Shown here in pieces: positions 6,818 to 12,350 of a stretch of DNA of 12,350 bases. The notes beneath the pieces were generated by a model. The model did no database searches. It was not told the DNA's origin and saw nothing but the letters and a program-made list of their open reading frames with translations. Numbering within the stretch: the first letter of the stretch is position 1; each line of letters opens with the position of its first letter. The translations under genes and the position numbers were made by a program. The stretch comes from JABMPU01 sp964457455. GTDB taxonomy: Bacteria > Cloacimonadota > Cloacimonadia > Cloacimonadales > TCS61. Location of the stretch: assembly GCA_964457455.1 (NCBI GenBank), contig CAYWJN010000076.1, positions 1-12,350 of the forward strand. Direction: 5' to 3'.

Positions 6818-7807
6818 ATGTCGATAATATTATATTCAATTGCAACTCTTGGGATTCTTGGTTTATTATATGGTATTGGCTTAGCTTTTGCATCCAAAAA
6901 ATTTCACGTTGAGGTTGATCCTAAAATCGAAAAAATAAATGAGGTCCTTCCTGGTGTAAATTGCGGTGCATGTGGTTTACCAGGATGTTCAGCTTATGCA
7001 GAAGCAATTGTAACTAAAAATGAAGAAATCAATAAATGTGCTCCCGGAGGAGATACTGCAGTTAAGGAAATCGCAAAAATATTGGGGATCAAAGCTTCCA
7101 CAAAAGAGCGACAGATCGCTGTGATTCATTGTCAAAGTGGCGGATATGATAATACTTTCCTTCGTTACAATTATCAGGGAATTGCCACCTGTAAAGCTGC
7201 TGTATTAATTACTCACGGACCTAATCTTTGTAATTACGGGTGTGTTTTCCAGAATGATTGCATAGCAGCCTGTAAATTCGATGCCATTCATTTAGATGAA
7301 AATGGGATGAGAATAATCGATAAGGAAAAATGTACGAGTTGCGGAGCTTGCGTGAAAGCATGTCCGCGCAACTTGATAGAATTAGTGCCAATCAGCAAAC
7401 AAGTTCATATTTTATGCACATCGCATGATAAAGGTGCAGAAGCTAAAAAGCGATGCGGAAACAAAACTGCCTGTATTGGATGTGGATTATGCGTGAAAAA
7501 ATGTCCGGTTGACGCCATTGAAATGCAAGATAATTTAGCGATTATTAATTATGAAAAATGTGTGAGTTGCGGACAATGTGCATCAGTTTGTCCTACAAAA
7601 ACAATCGTAGATCCTATTGCTGACAGGAGAGGGATAGCCTTTATAATTGAAGAGAATTGTATTGGATGTACAATCTGCAAAAAGAAATGTCCGGTTGATG
7701 CAATCGCAGGTGAAGTTAAGGAAGTTCATAAAGTTGATCCTGAAAAATGTATTGGCTGTGAAATTTGTGTGAATATATGTCCCAAGAAAACAATCGAAAT
7801 AAGATAA
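6818..7807 (+). CDS. rnfB: Rnf complex subunit B, extended polyferredoxin
   Basis: A 329-residue subunit that accepts electrons from reduced ferredoxin. It has one N-terminal membrane anchor (about 4-26) and then the RnfB-specific cluster Cys 49/52/57/74 (VNCGACGLPGCS). The ferredoxin part follows: an atypical motif Cys 138/142/148/152 (CNYGCVFQNDCIAAC) and classical CxxCxxCxxxCP motifs at 172-182, 219-229, 248-258, 281-291 and 311-321. Lone cysteines occur at 105, 125, 200 and 213. In all there are 32 Cys, enough for about seven 4Fe-4S clusters, more than the three of the short proteobacterial RnfB. The last two motifs (about 265-329) form an added ferredoxin domain like the C-terminal one of electron-bifurcating hydrogenase subunits. 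AGGAGG overlaps the rnfA stop; the gap is 8 nt. Confidence 0.96.
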   Translation: MSIILYSIATLGILGLLYGIGLAFASKKFHVEVDPKIEKINEVLPGVNCGACGLPGCSAYAEAIVTKNEEINKCAPGGDTAVKEIAKILGIKASTKERQIAVIHCQSGGYDNTFLRYNYQGIATCKAAVLITHGPNLCNYGCVFQNDCIAACKFDAIHLDENGMRIIDKEKCTSCGACVKACPRNLIELVPISKQVHILCTSHDKGAEAKKRCGNKTACIGCGLCVKKCPVDAIEMQDNLAIINYEKCVSCGQCASVCPTKTIVDPIADRRGIAFIIEENCIGCTICKKKCPVDAIAGEVKEVHKVDPEKCIGCEICVNICPKKTIEIR

Positions 7808-8054
7808 AGAAATTTGTTGATGTGAGACCTTGCGAATGGTTTCCCACAAAGGTATTCTTTCTTGTGAACCTTCGGAATGGTTGAATCAGTTGAATCAGTT
7901 GAATTGGTTGAACTACCCATTTTCAAAACTCCCTTTTCGAATGTTATTTTTTTTGTGAATTTTCGCTCATTTCGCGAGTCATTGAATCATTTGGTGATTG
8001 TAATTTATTTGTAATTTGGGATTAGTAATTTGTTGATTGTTGTTTAAAGATTTG
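7808..8054. repeat. Gene-free stretch after rnfB with hairpin motifs and 9-bp tandem repeats
   Basis: The 320 nt between rnfB and the next gene (to 8127) hold no supportable gene. Two related hairpin-forming motifs, ACCTTGCGAATGGTT (7826-7840) and ACCTTCGGAATGGTT (7867-7881), lie 41 nt apart. The first sits in a larger dyad (GTGAGACC with GGTTTCCCAC, 7821-7845). A run of 3.8 units of GTTGAATCA (7879-7912) follows, the last two units degenerate. The rest is T/G-rich text with loose TTGTAATTT repeats. The operon terminator lies at its end. Confidence 0.7.
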
Positions 8055-8083
8055 GGGATTGAATTTTCAATCCCTCTTTTTTT
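8055..8083 (+). terminator. Intrinsic terminator of the rnf operon
   Basis: A perfect 9-bp stem (GGGATTGAA, 8055-8063, with TTCAATCCC, 8066-8074) is followed by TC and seven T (8077-8083). The 2-nt tip would open to a 4-6 nt loop. It lies 247 nt after the rnfB stop and 45 nt before the next start codon, so the rnf transcript would have a long repeat-bearing 3' untranslated region. Confidence 0.88.
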
Positions 8084-8093
8084 ATAAAAATTA

Positions 8094-8121
8094 TTGCCCA
8101 TTTTATTTCGTTTTTTATATT
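8094..8121 (+). promoter_or_regulatory. Candidate promoter for the TPR gene
   Basis: TTGCCC (8094-8099), 16 nt, then TATATT (8116-8121). It lies between the upstream terminator and the ATG at 8128. Transcription would begin at or within a few bases of the ATG, which would make the mRNA leaderless; this fits the absence of any Shine-Dalgarno there. The match is moderate in very AT-rich DNA. Confidence 0.35.
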
Positions 8122-8127
8122 TGTCTT

Positions 8128-8775
8128 ATGAAAATCTTATCTAATAATTATAAAGAGAAAAAATACCGGAAAAAAGGAATTCGATTCTTAAGTAAAATGA
8201 AATTAGAAAATGCTCTTGATTGCTTTCAAAAAGCTAATTCTATAAATAACTCCTCAGAAAATAGTTTTAATCTTGCTCTTTCATTAATGTCTCTGAACCA
8301 ATATTCTGAAGCTGAGAAATATTTTCAAAAAGTATATGAGGATTTTCCTGAAAATGAGATTAACTCACTTGCATTAGCTGAAAGTCTGTTAATGCAGAAA
8401 AAGTGGAAAAATTCAGAAAAAATATATGCTGAATTGGTGAAAAGAAATCCTGATTCCAAAACTTATAAAAAGTATCTGAAACGTGCAAAAGATGTGGTTG
8501 CTCGTGAGAAATATGTAAAATCCAAAGAATTATTTGAGTCGGCACAAAATGAACTTCAGAAGAATAATAATGAACAAGCAATGAAAATATTGAAAGAAGC
8601 TGCGGAATTCGATTCGGAAAATCCAAATATTATGAATAATATTGGCTCGATTTTGATGTCGCGGAAAATGTTTTCAGAAGCTTACGGATATTTTGAAAAA
8701 GCAGTTATCCTGGCTCCAAATAATAAAAAGTTTCAAAAAAATGTTTTTTTTGCAAAAATGAAATTAAAGAAATAA
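8128..8775 (+). CDS. Tetratricopeptide repeat protein
   Basis: A 215-residue, Lys/Glu/Asn-rich helical protein built almost wholly of TPR units. Approximate units are 11-44 (with ALDCFQKANSIN), 45-78 (YSEAEKYFQKVYEDFPEN), 79-112 (WKNSEKIYAELVKRNPDS), a less regular one at about 132-165, and 166-199 (FSEAYGYFEKAVILAPNN). TPRs mediate protein-protein contacts; the partner is not evident. There is no signal peptide or membrane segment. I use the ATG at 8128 because the frame upstream runs through the terminator hairpin and starts only with a TTG. Starting later, at 8197, would cut off the first helix. No ribosome-binding site is visible. The FAD-dependent oxidoreductase gene follows 36 nt downstream, so the two are probably co-transcribed. 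Confidence 0.82.
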   Translation: MKILSNNYKEKKYRKKGIRFLSKMKLENALDCFQKANSINNSSENSFNLALSLMSLNQYSEAEKYFQKVYEDFPENEINSLALAESLLMQKKWKNSEKIYAELVKRNPDSKTYKKYLKRAKDVVAREKYVKSKELFESAQNELQKNNNEQAMKILKEAAEFDSENPNIMNNIGSILMSRKMFSEAYGYFEKAVILAPNNKKFQKNVFFAKMKLKK

Positions 8776-8811
8776 TCAAGGTTAAAATGAAAAAAGAGAT
8801 GAGGATGATGA

Positions 8812-10059
8812 ATGAAAATCGGGATCGTAGGTTTTGGGGCTGCAGCAATTGGTTTCATCGAGAAAATCAAAGATAAAAAATGCGAAATTCATATTTTTGA
8901 AAAGAGCAAAGATGTTTATTCCTCCAGTATTTCCGGGATTCGAGCTGATGGGAAATTGTTTGTTTCCAAAGAAATGGGTGGTGAAATAGATGTGAGCTTG
9001 GATTTACAGAAAAAATTAGTGGATTTCTACATCGATCAAACCATCAGTAAAAAGGTGGAAAACGGGAAATCATTTGTAAATAAGGAAAAATATAAAGAGT
9101 TTTATGCAAGAGGATTCCAACCGGTAATTTCCGAATTTTTTCATATTGGAACTGAACAGTTAAAAGAAATTCTTCTGAATGTTTATGAAAATTACAAAAC
9201 CTATAAAAATATTCATTTTCATTTCAAAACAAAAATAAATAATATCAAGTTTGATTCAAAAAAAGTAGTATTAAACGACTCTGAAACTTTTGATAAAGTT
9301 ATCATTGCTGTTGGCAGAAGCGGTTATCCATTAGTGAAAACAATCATCAATAATTTCCCTGAATTGGTTTTGGATAGTTCCAAAGTTGATCTTGGAGTCA
9401 GGTTTGAACTTCCCAATCATATTGTGGAAGAACTGAATGATGAAATGTACGAGTTCAAATTGAAATATAAAAGCAAAACCGGTTATATGGTTAGAACATT
9501 TTGTAATAATCCATCTGGATTTGTCGTAGTGGAAAATTATGAAGATTTTGTAACTGTGAACGGGCATTCCAAACTAAACGAAAAAAGTGATAATACAAAT
9601 TTTGCGATATTAACTACTGTGAGTTTGACAGAACCTTTCAATGACCCGGTTGGATATGGTTCTCATATTTCGAAATTAACAAATATTTTAGCCGGTAAAA
9701 ATAAAGTGATTCTGCAAACTTATAACAATTTTAAAACATCCAAACGAACCAAGCATCTTTACAGAGTAATTCCCACACTTGAAGAATTTCATTACATTCT
9801 GGGTGATATAAATTTAGCTTTTCCCAGAAGGATAATCGAAAGCATTATTGATTTTATTGAAAATCTGAATGAAGCGATTCCCGGTATCACAAATGATGAT
9901 AATCTTGTTTATGCTCCTGAAATAAAATTCTATTCCAACAGGTTGAATAATGAAAAATTTGATAACTTGAAATTCATTGGAGACTGTTCCGGAGCTACAC
10001 GTTCGATAATTTATGCTACTGCACACGGTTATTTGATGGCTGAAGAGATATTTGAATAA
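8812..10059 (+). CDS. FAD-dependent oxidoreductase, COG2509-like
   Basis: A 415-residue flavoprotein. The N-terminal Rossmann fold has GFGAAAIGF (7-15) and an acidic strand end HIFEK (27-31) for the FAD ribose. A second nucleotide-binding element, VIIAVGRSG, lies at 163-171. The C-terminal FAD contact is FIGDCSGATRSI (388-399), with the GD-SG pattern of this superfamily. VDLGVRFE (192-199), RTFCNNPSGFVVVE (228-241), VNGHS (249-253) and PEIKFY (369-374) match my recollection of the uncharacterised FAD-dependent dehydrogenase family COG2509. Some members carry an extra N-terminal domain; this one starts directly at the Rossmann fold. The start has GAGGATG 7-8 nt upstream. The substrate is unknown. 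It shares a likely transcript with the TPR gene and is followed within 2 nt by a strong hairpin terminator. Confidence 0.83.
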   Translation: MKIGIVGFGAAAIGFIEKIKDKKCEIHIFEKSKDVYSSSISGIRADGKLFVSKEMGGEIDVSLDLQKKLVDFYIDQTISKKVENGKSFVNKEKYKEFYARGFQPVISEFFHIGTEQLKEILLNVYENYKTYKNIHFHFKTKINNIKFDSKKVVLNDSETFDKVIIAVGRSGYPLVKTIINNFPELVLDSSKVDLGVRFELPNHIVEELNDEMYEFKLKYKSKTGYMVRTFCNNPSGFVVVENYEDFVTVNGHSKLNEKSDNTNFAILTTVSLTEPFNDPVGYGSHISKLTNILAGKNKVILQTYNNFKTSKRTKHLYRVIPTLEEFHYILGDINLAFPRRIIESIIDFIENLNEAIPGITNDDNLVYAPEIKFYSNRLNNEKFDNLKFIGDCSGATRSIIYATAHGYLMAEEIFE

Positions 10060-10060
10060 T

Positions 10061-10095
10061 AAAACTTAACAAGTTTCAAAAACTTGTTAAGTTTT
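10061..10095. terminator. 16-bp perfect hairpin terminator after the FAD oxidoreductase
   Basis: AAAACTTAACAAGTTT (10061-10076) and its exact reverse complement (10080-10095) are separated by only CAA. It starts 2 nt after the stop codon. The A-rich 5' side and T-rich 3' side give a symmetrical structure that could terminate in both directions, though the U-run (TTTT) is short and part of the stem. Confidence 0.8.
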
Positions 10096-10130
10096 GCATG
10101 ATTATGGGTTCTGCAAAATAGAGTGTTTTT

Positions 10131-10235
10131 ACCTCACCTTAATCCTCTTGAGATCGTTTGCTTCGCAAGCCGACTCATACCTAAAAGGAGAGGAAAGTTC
10201 TCCTTCTCCTCGATAGGAGAAGGCTGGGATGAGGT
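10131..10235. mobile_element. MITE-like palindromic element between FAD oxidoreductase and pgk
   Basis: A 105-bp noncoding element with imperfect terminal inverted repeats: ACCTCACCTTAATCC at the left, and GGCTGGGATGAGGT at the right, whose reverse complement is ACCTCATCCCAGCC. Inside are a perfect 9-bp hairpin CCTTCTCCT-CGAT-AGGAGAAGG (10202-10223), a small TTGC-TTC-GCAA hairpin (10157-10167), and an AAAGGAGAGG segment able to pair with the CTCC tracts. It is richer in C and G than its surroundings. The structure fits a nonautonomous or REP-like dispersed repeat; target-site duplications are not evident. Confidence 0.6.
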
Positions 10236-10266
10236 GGATATGATAAGAAAATAAATATTAGAAAAG

Positions 10267-11550
10267 ATGCGAGAAAAGATGAAACTTCCAAAAATTCAAG
10301 ATGCAGATTTGAAAGGAAAGATTGTTCTGATCAGAGTGGATCATAATGTTGTGAAGAAAGGTAAGATAAAAGATCCGTACAGGATCGATGTGTCTTTGGA
10401 AACGATTCAATATGTTATTTCAAAAGGTGGCAAACCGATTTTAATGACTCATGTGGGAAGACCGCGCAACAAAAAAACCGGGGAAATCGAGATTTCCGAT
10501 AAAACATCAGTTAAGCCGATTATTGAATATCTGAAAAAGAAAACTAATTTGATTCTCATAACTCCGGAAAACGATATAAATTTTCAGAATCTTAAGATTG
10601 ATAATCTTATTAAAGACCTCAGGAATAATAAAATCAGCGGAATCTATCTGCCGAATACCCGCTGGTTTGAGGGAGAAGAATCCAGCGGAGAAAAAACCAG
10701 AAAGTTTGGGAAGGAATTAGTAGATTTAGCAGATGTTTTTGTTAATGATGCTTTTGGCTCGTGGCAACCGCATGCTTCCACGATAGAACCAACCAAATAT
10801 CTTCCTTCTTATGCTGGAATTCTCATGCAGAAAGAAATTGAAAATCTGAGTAAAGTTCTAAATCCTCAAAGAACTTTGGTTGCTGTGATTGCCGGCTCAA
10901 AATTCGATACAAAAATCGGAACATTGACTTCTCTTTTAAAAATGGCGGATCATCTTGTTCTAGGTGGTGTTATCTATAATGCTTATCTTTGTGCAAAATA
11001 TGGTTTCAGCATTCAAGGAATTACAGATGAAGACTTGAAAGCTGCTCAGGAATTTTTGAGGTTTTCTGAAAAATATTCTCACAAAATTCTGGAATTACCT
11101 TTTATCATCGAATCAGACATTTTGGACGAAAAAATTGCTGGGAAATTCAGAATTAGAAACATTTGTGAAATAAAATCAGGCACGAAACTGAATTTCGTTT
11201 TGGATGTTTCTGCCAGATCATTTGAACTGAAAAAAGTAAAAGAAATATTTCTTGAAGCCCAGACTATTTTTGTAAATGCTGTGATGGGGTTCACACCCAA
11301 TTTTTGTGAGGGAACATTTTCCTTGAACTCATTGATAGACCAGAACAAAAATGCGAATAAACTTTTCGGTGGTGGTGATACTCTCCAGGAATTTAAAACG
11401 CTATTACCGGAGATTTATCAGCAAGCATTAAAAGATGAAAAATACTATTTTTTTACAGGTGGAGGAACCATCCTCAAAGCTGTTAAAGAAGGAACTGCTT
11501 TTGGTTTAGAACCTGTTAAAGCATTATGTAAATCAAACATTCCTGTTTGA
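10267..11550 (+). CDS. pgk: Divergent phosphoglycerate kinase
   Basis: A 427-residue protein that aligns along its whole length with phosphoglycerate kinase, the glycolytic enzyme transferring phosphate between 1,3-bisphosphoglycerate and ADP. Conserved features are RVDHN (23-27), YRI (38-40), HVGRP (62-66), R132 in the NTRWFEGEE segment, DVFVNDAFG (156-164), two ATP-site lysines K212/K216 (SKFDTKI), GGGDT (368-372) and TGGGT (397-401). Several sites are altered. The usual FGTAHRAHAS reads FGSWQPHAS, losing the substrate-binding Arg. WNGPMGVFE reads VNAVMGFTP, losing the GP and the Glu. DIGP reads DVSA. It may therefore be a lineage-specific form or a second paralog with changed activity. The start is uncertain: GAAAAGATG occurs twice in frame, giving ATGs at 10267 and 10279, neither with a clear Shine-Dalgarno. 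The gene stands alone, flanked by repeats. Confidence 0.85.
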   Translation: MREKMKLPKIQDADLKGKIVLIRVDHNVVKKGKIKDPYRIDVSLETIQYVISKGGKPILMTHVGRPRNKKTGEIEISDKTSVKPIIEYLKKKTNLILITPENDINFQNLKIDNLIKDLRNNKISGIYLPNTRWFEGEESSGEKTRKFGKELVDLADVFVNDAFGSWQPHASTIEPTKYLPSYAGILMQKEIENLSKVLNPQRTLVAVIAGSKFDTKIGTLTSLLKMADHLVLGGVIYNAYLCAKYGFSIQGITDEDLKAAQEFLRFSEKYSHKILELPFIIESDILDEKIAGKFRIRNICEIKSGTKLNFVLDVSARSFELKKVKEIFLEAQTIFVNAVMGFTPNFCEGTFSLNSLIDQNKNANKLFGGGDTLQEFKTLLPEIYQQALKDEKYYFFTGGGTILKAVKEGTAFGLEPVKALCKSNIPV

Positions 11551-11616
11551 TTATTTCAAAAAGCAACTATCATAAGAGTAATTTTCACAATGAAGAGGGA
11601 TTAAAAAAACATAAGA

Positions 11617-11644
11617 AAATTTCAAATTTCAAATTTCTAATTTC
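11617..11644. repeat. Four 7-bp tandem repeats (AAATTTC/TAATTTC)
   Basis: Three exact copies of AAATTTC and one of TAATTTC lie head to tail between pgk and the tRNA gene. No coding or terminator role is visible. Low-complexity sequence of this kind can arise by slippage. Confidence 0.7.
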
Positions 11645-11679
11645 TAATAAAATATAATAAGTTAAATGCCAAATTATTC

Positions 11680-11711
11680 TTGACACACAAAACAGGAATT
11701 TTGGTTTTAAT
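11680..11711 (+). promoter_or_regulatory. Candidate promoter for tRNA-Arg
   Basis: A consensus -35 TTGACA (11680-11685) lies 34 nt before the mature tRNA 5' end. The best -10 is weak: TTTAAT at 11706-11711 is 20 nt away, while GTTTTA at 11704-11709 has an 18-nt spacer. Placement suits a short 5' leader, but the -10 assignment is uncertain. Confidence 0.42.
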
Positions 11712-11719
11712 CCTGATGT

Positions 11720-11796
11720 GCGCCCGTGGCTCAATTGGATAGAGCATCTGACTACGGATCAGAAGGTTTGGGGTTCGAATCCCTTCGGGCGTGCCA
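11720..11796 (+). tRNA. tRNA-Arg (anticodon ACG)
   Basis: A 77-nt cloverleaf. The acceptor stem GCGCCCG/CGGGCGT has a G1-T72 wobble. The D arm is GCTC…GAGC. The anticodon stem TCTGA/TCAGA encloses loop CTACGGA with anticodon ACG at 11754-11756. The T arm has the TTCGAAT loop, and CCA is encoded at 11794-11796. The T stem is slightly weak (a T-T mismatch at its base and a G-T pair). A34 would be edited to inosine to read CGU/CGC/CGA. Eight T (11797-11804) follow CCA directly and could help terminate transcription. Confidence 0.97.
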
Positions 11797-11805
11797 TTTT
11801 TTTTA

Positions 11806-11833
11806 CCACGAATTAACACTGATTTTCACGAAT
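11806..11833. repeat. Dispersed 10-bp-module repeat downstream of tRNA-Arg
   Basis: Three units at 10-bp spacing after an initial C: CACGAATTAA, CACTGATTTT, CACGAAT. In reverse complement these give ATTCGTG and AATCAGTG, the same words as the rnfE-rnfA spacer cluster at 6148-6200. It sits directly beyond the tRNA's T-run. Confidence 0.7.
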
Positions 11834-11958
11834 ATAATTTTATAATGATTTTGGGATGAGAACCCCTCTTTTTTCAAGAATTCTAACCTTGCGAATAAAT
11901 GATTTTTTAGGAAAGGGAGATAATGTTAAACTGTTAATGTTAATTAATTTATTATATC
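11834..11958. other. Noncoding AT-rich stretch between tRNA repeat and tandem array
   Basis: Part of the 554-nt gene-free right end (11797-12350). I find no open frame with a ribosome-binding site and no further RNA gene. A weak GGG…CCC dyad followed by CTCTTTTTT (about 11860-11876) could be a poor terminator; the stem is only about 3 bp, so I do not call it. Confidence 0.5.
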
Positions 11959-12350
11959 TTGATGCCAAAATCTGATTTGCTAAATTTAAAAAAAATAAAG
12001 ATTTTTGGCACTTTTTTTCACTTTTGAAACTCTTATTATATTGAACGTTTAATTTTTTATTTTTATTATTATTAGTTTATTAATTTTGTTTTTTAGATAA
12101 TGGAAATTGATGGTTATAGCTTGATGCCAAAATCTGATTTACTAAATTAAAAAAAATAAAGATTTTTGGCGGGTTTTTGGTTTTAATTCTGTTTGTTATA
12201 GTGAACTGTTTGATTTTTTATTTATATTTTTATTATTATTAGTTTATTAATTTTGTATTTTCGATAATGGGAATTGATGGTTTTAGATTGATGCAAAAAT
12301 CTGATTTAAAAAATTAAAATATTAAAAAGAACTGTTTGAAGGCTTTAAAA
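11959..12350. repeat. Tandem array of ~165-bp noncoding units, running off the window
   Basis: Unit 1 is 11959-12120 (162 bp), unit 2 is 12121-12287 (167 bp), and unit 3 starts at 12288 and is degenerate or truncated. Each starts TTGATGC(C/A)AAAATCTGATTT. The first 50 nt of units 1 and 2 differ by about one substitution and one indel. The last 61 nt (from TTTTTATTATTATTAG to GATGGTT.TAG) differ at about five places. The middle is much more variable. Each of units 1 and 2 has a dyad GCCAAAATC … GATTTTTGGC (27-28 nt loop, one bulged base) followed by T-rich sequence. Unit 3 joins the AAATC head to a GAACTGTTTG word found in the middle of unit 2, so it has an internal deletion. No reading frame is kept between units. 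Confidence 0.8.

Noticed and set aside
2122..7807. Na+-NQR operon instead of Rnf
   Set aside because: The operon has RnfB-type polyferredoxin and RnfC with two C-terminal 4Fe-4S motifs, and no NqrF (flavin/2Fe-2S NADH dehydrogenase) gene; order C-D-G-E-A-B is that of Rnf.
8059..8127. N-terminal extension of the TPR protein from a TTG at 8059
   Set aside because: The start lies inside the terminator hairpin, the added residues (Phe/Tyr-rich) look like translated T-rich noncoding DNA, and no ribosome-binding site is present.
11637..11819. 60-codon minus-strand frame encoding GTPEGIRTPNLLIRSQ
   Set aside because: It is the antisense of tRNA-Arg; this peptide is a familiar spurious annotation produced by translating the reverse strand of tRNA genes.
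11959..12350. CRISPR array
   Set aside because: Units are about 165 bp with no short repeat/spacer alternation, the variable middle is AT-rich low-complexity sequence, and no cas gene is visible.

Overview
This AT-rich window looks like part of a chromosome from an anaerobic, fermentative bacterium. It carries a complete six-subunit Rnf complex (ferredoxin:NAD+ oxidoreductase, an ion pump) in the order rnfC-D-G-E-A-B, the order known from clostridia and other anaerobes. The AT-richness, Shine-Dalgarno use, long repeat-filled spacers and extended RnfB remind me of the Cloacimonadota or another member of the FCB superphylum. That placement is an inference from style; no taxonomic marker gene is present.

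Layout. On the minus strand at the left lie the 5' part of an N-acetylmuramoyl-L-alanine amidase (1-578, running off the window) and, upstream of it, a 12-helix MFS transporter (702-1934). A divergent intergenic region with a perfect 8-bp dyad separates these from the plus-strand rnf operon (2122-7807). A clear intrinsic terminator at 8055-8083 closes the operon. A TPR protein (8128-8775) and a COG2509-type FAD-dependent oxidoreductase (8812-10059) follow as a likely pair, ended by a 16-bp hairpin. Next come a MITE-like palindromic element, a strongly divergent phosphoglycerate kinase (10267-11550), a tRNA-Arg(ACG), and a gene-free tail that enters a tandem array of about 165-bp noncoding units.

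How the genes work together. RnfB takes electrons from ferredoxin through an unusually large set of iron-sulfur clusters. RnfA/RnfE (membrane 2Fe-2S) and RnfG/RnfD (covalent FMN) carry them across the membrane, and RnfC delivers them to NAD+, with coupled Na+ or H+ export. All six subunits keep their key residues: the FMN threonines of RnfD and RnfG, the paired cysteines of RnfA and RnfE, and the Fe-S cysteines of RnfB and RnfC.

The most unusual part is between the genes. Three of the five rnf junctions are stretched to 126-232 nt by repeats. Two copies of one imperfect palindrome of about 120 bp sit in the rnfG-rnfE and rnfE-rnfA junctions, and the first copy supplies the rnfG stop codon. 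Several repeat families in the window share a 10-bp module, about one helical turn. The right end holds a second kind of repeat, a direct tandem array with hairpins. The divergent phosphoglycerate kinase lacks several catalytic-site residues.
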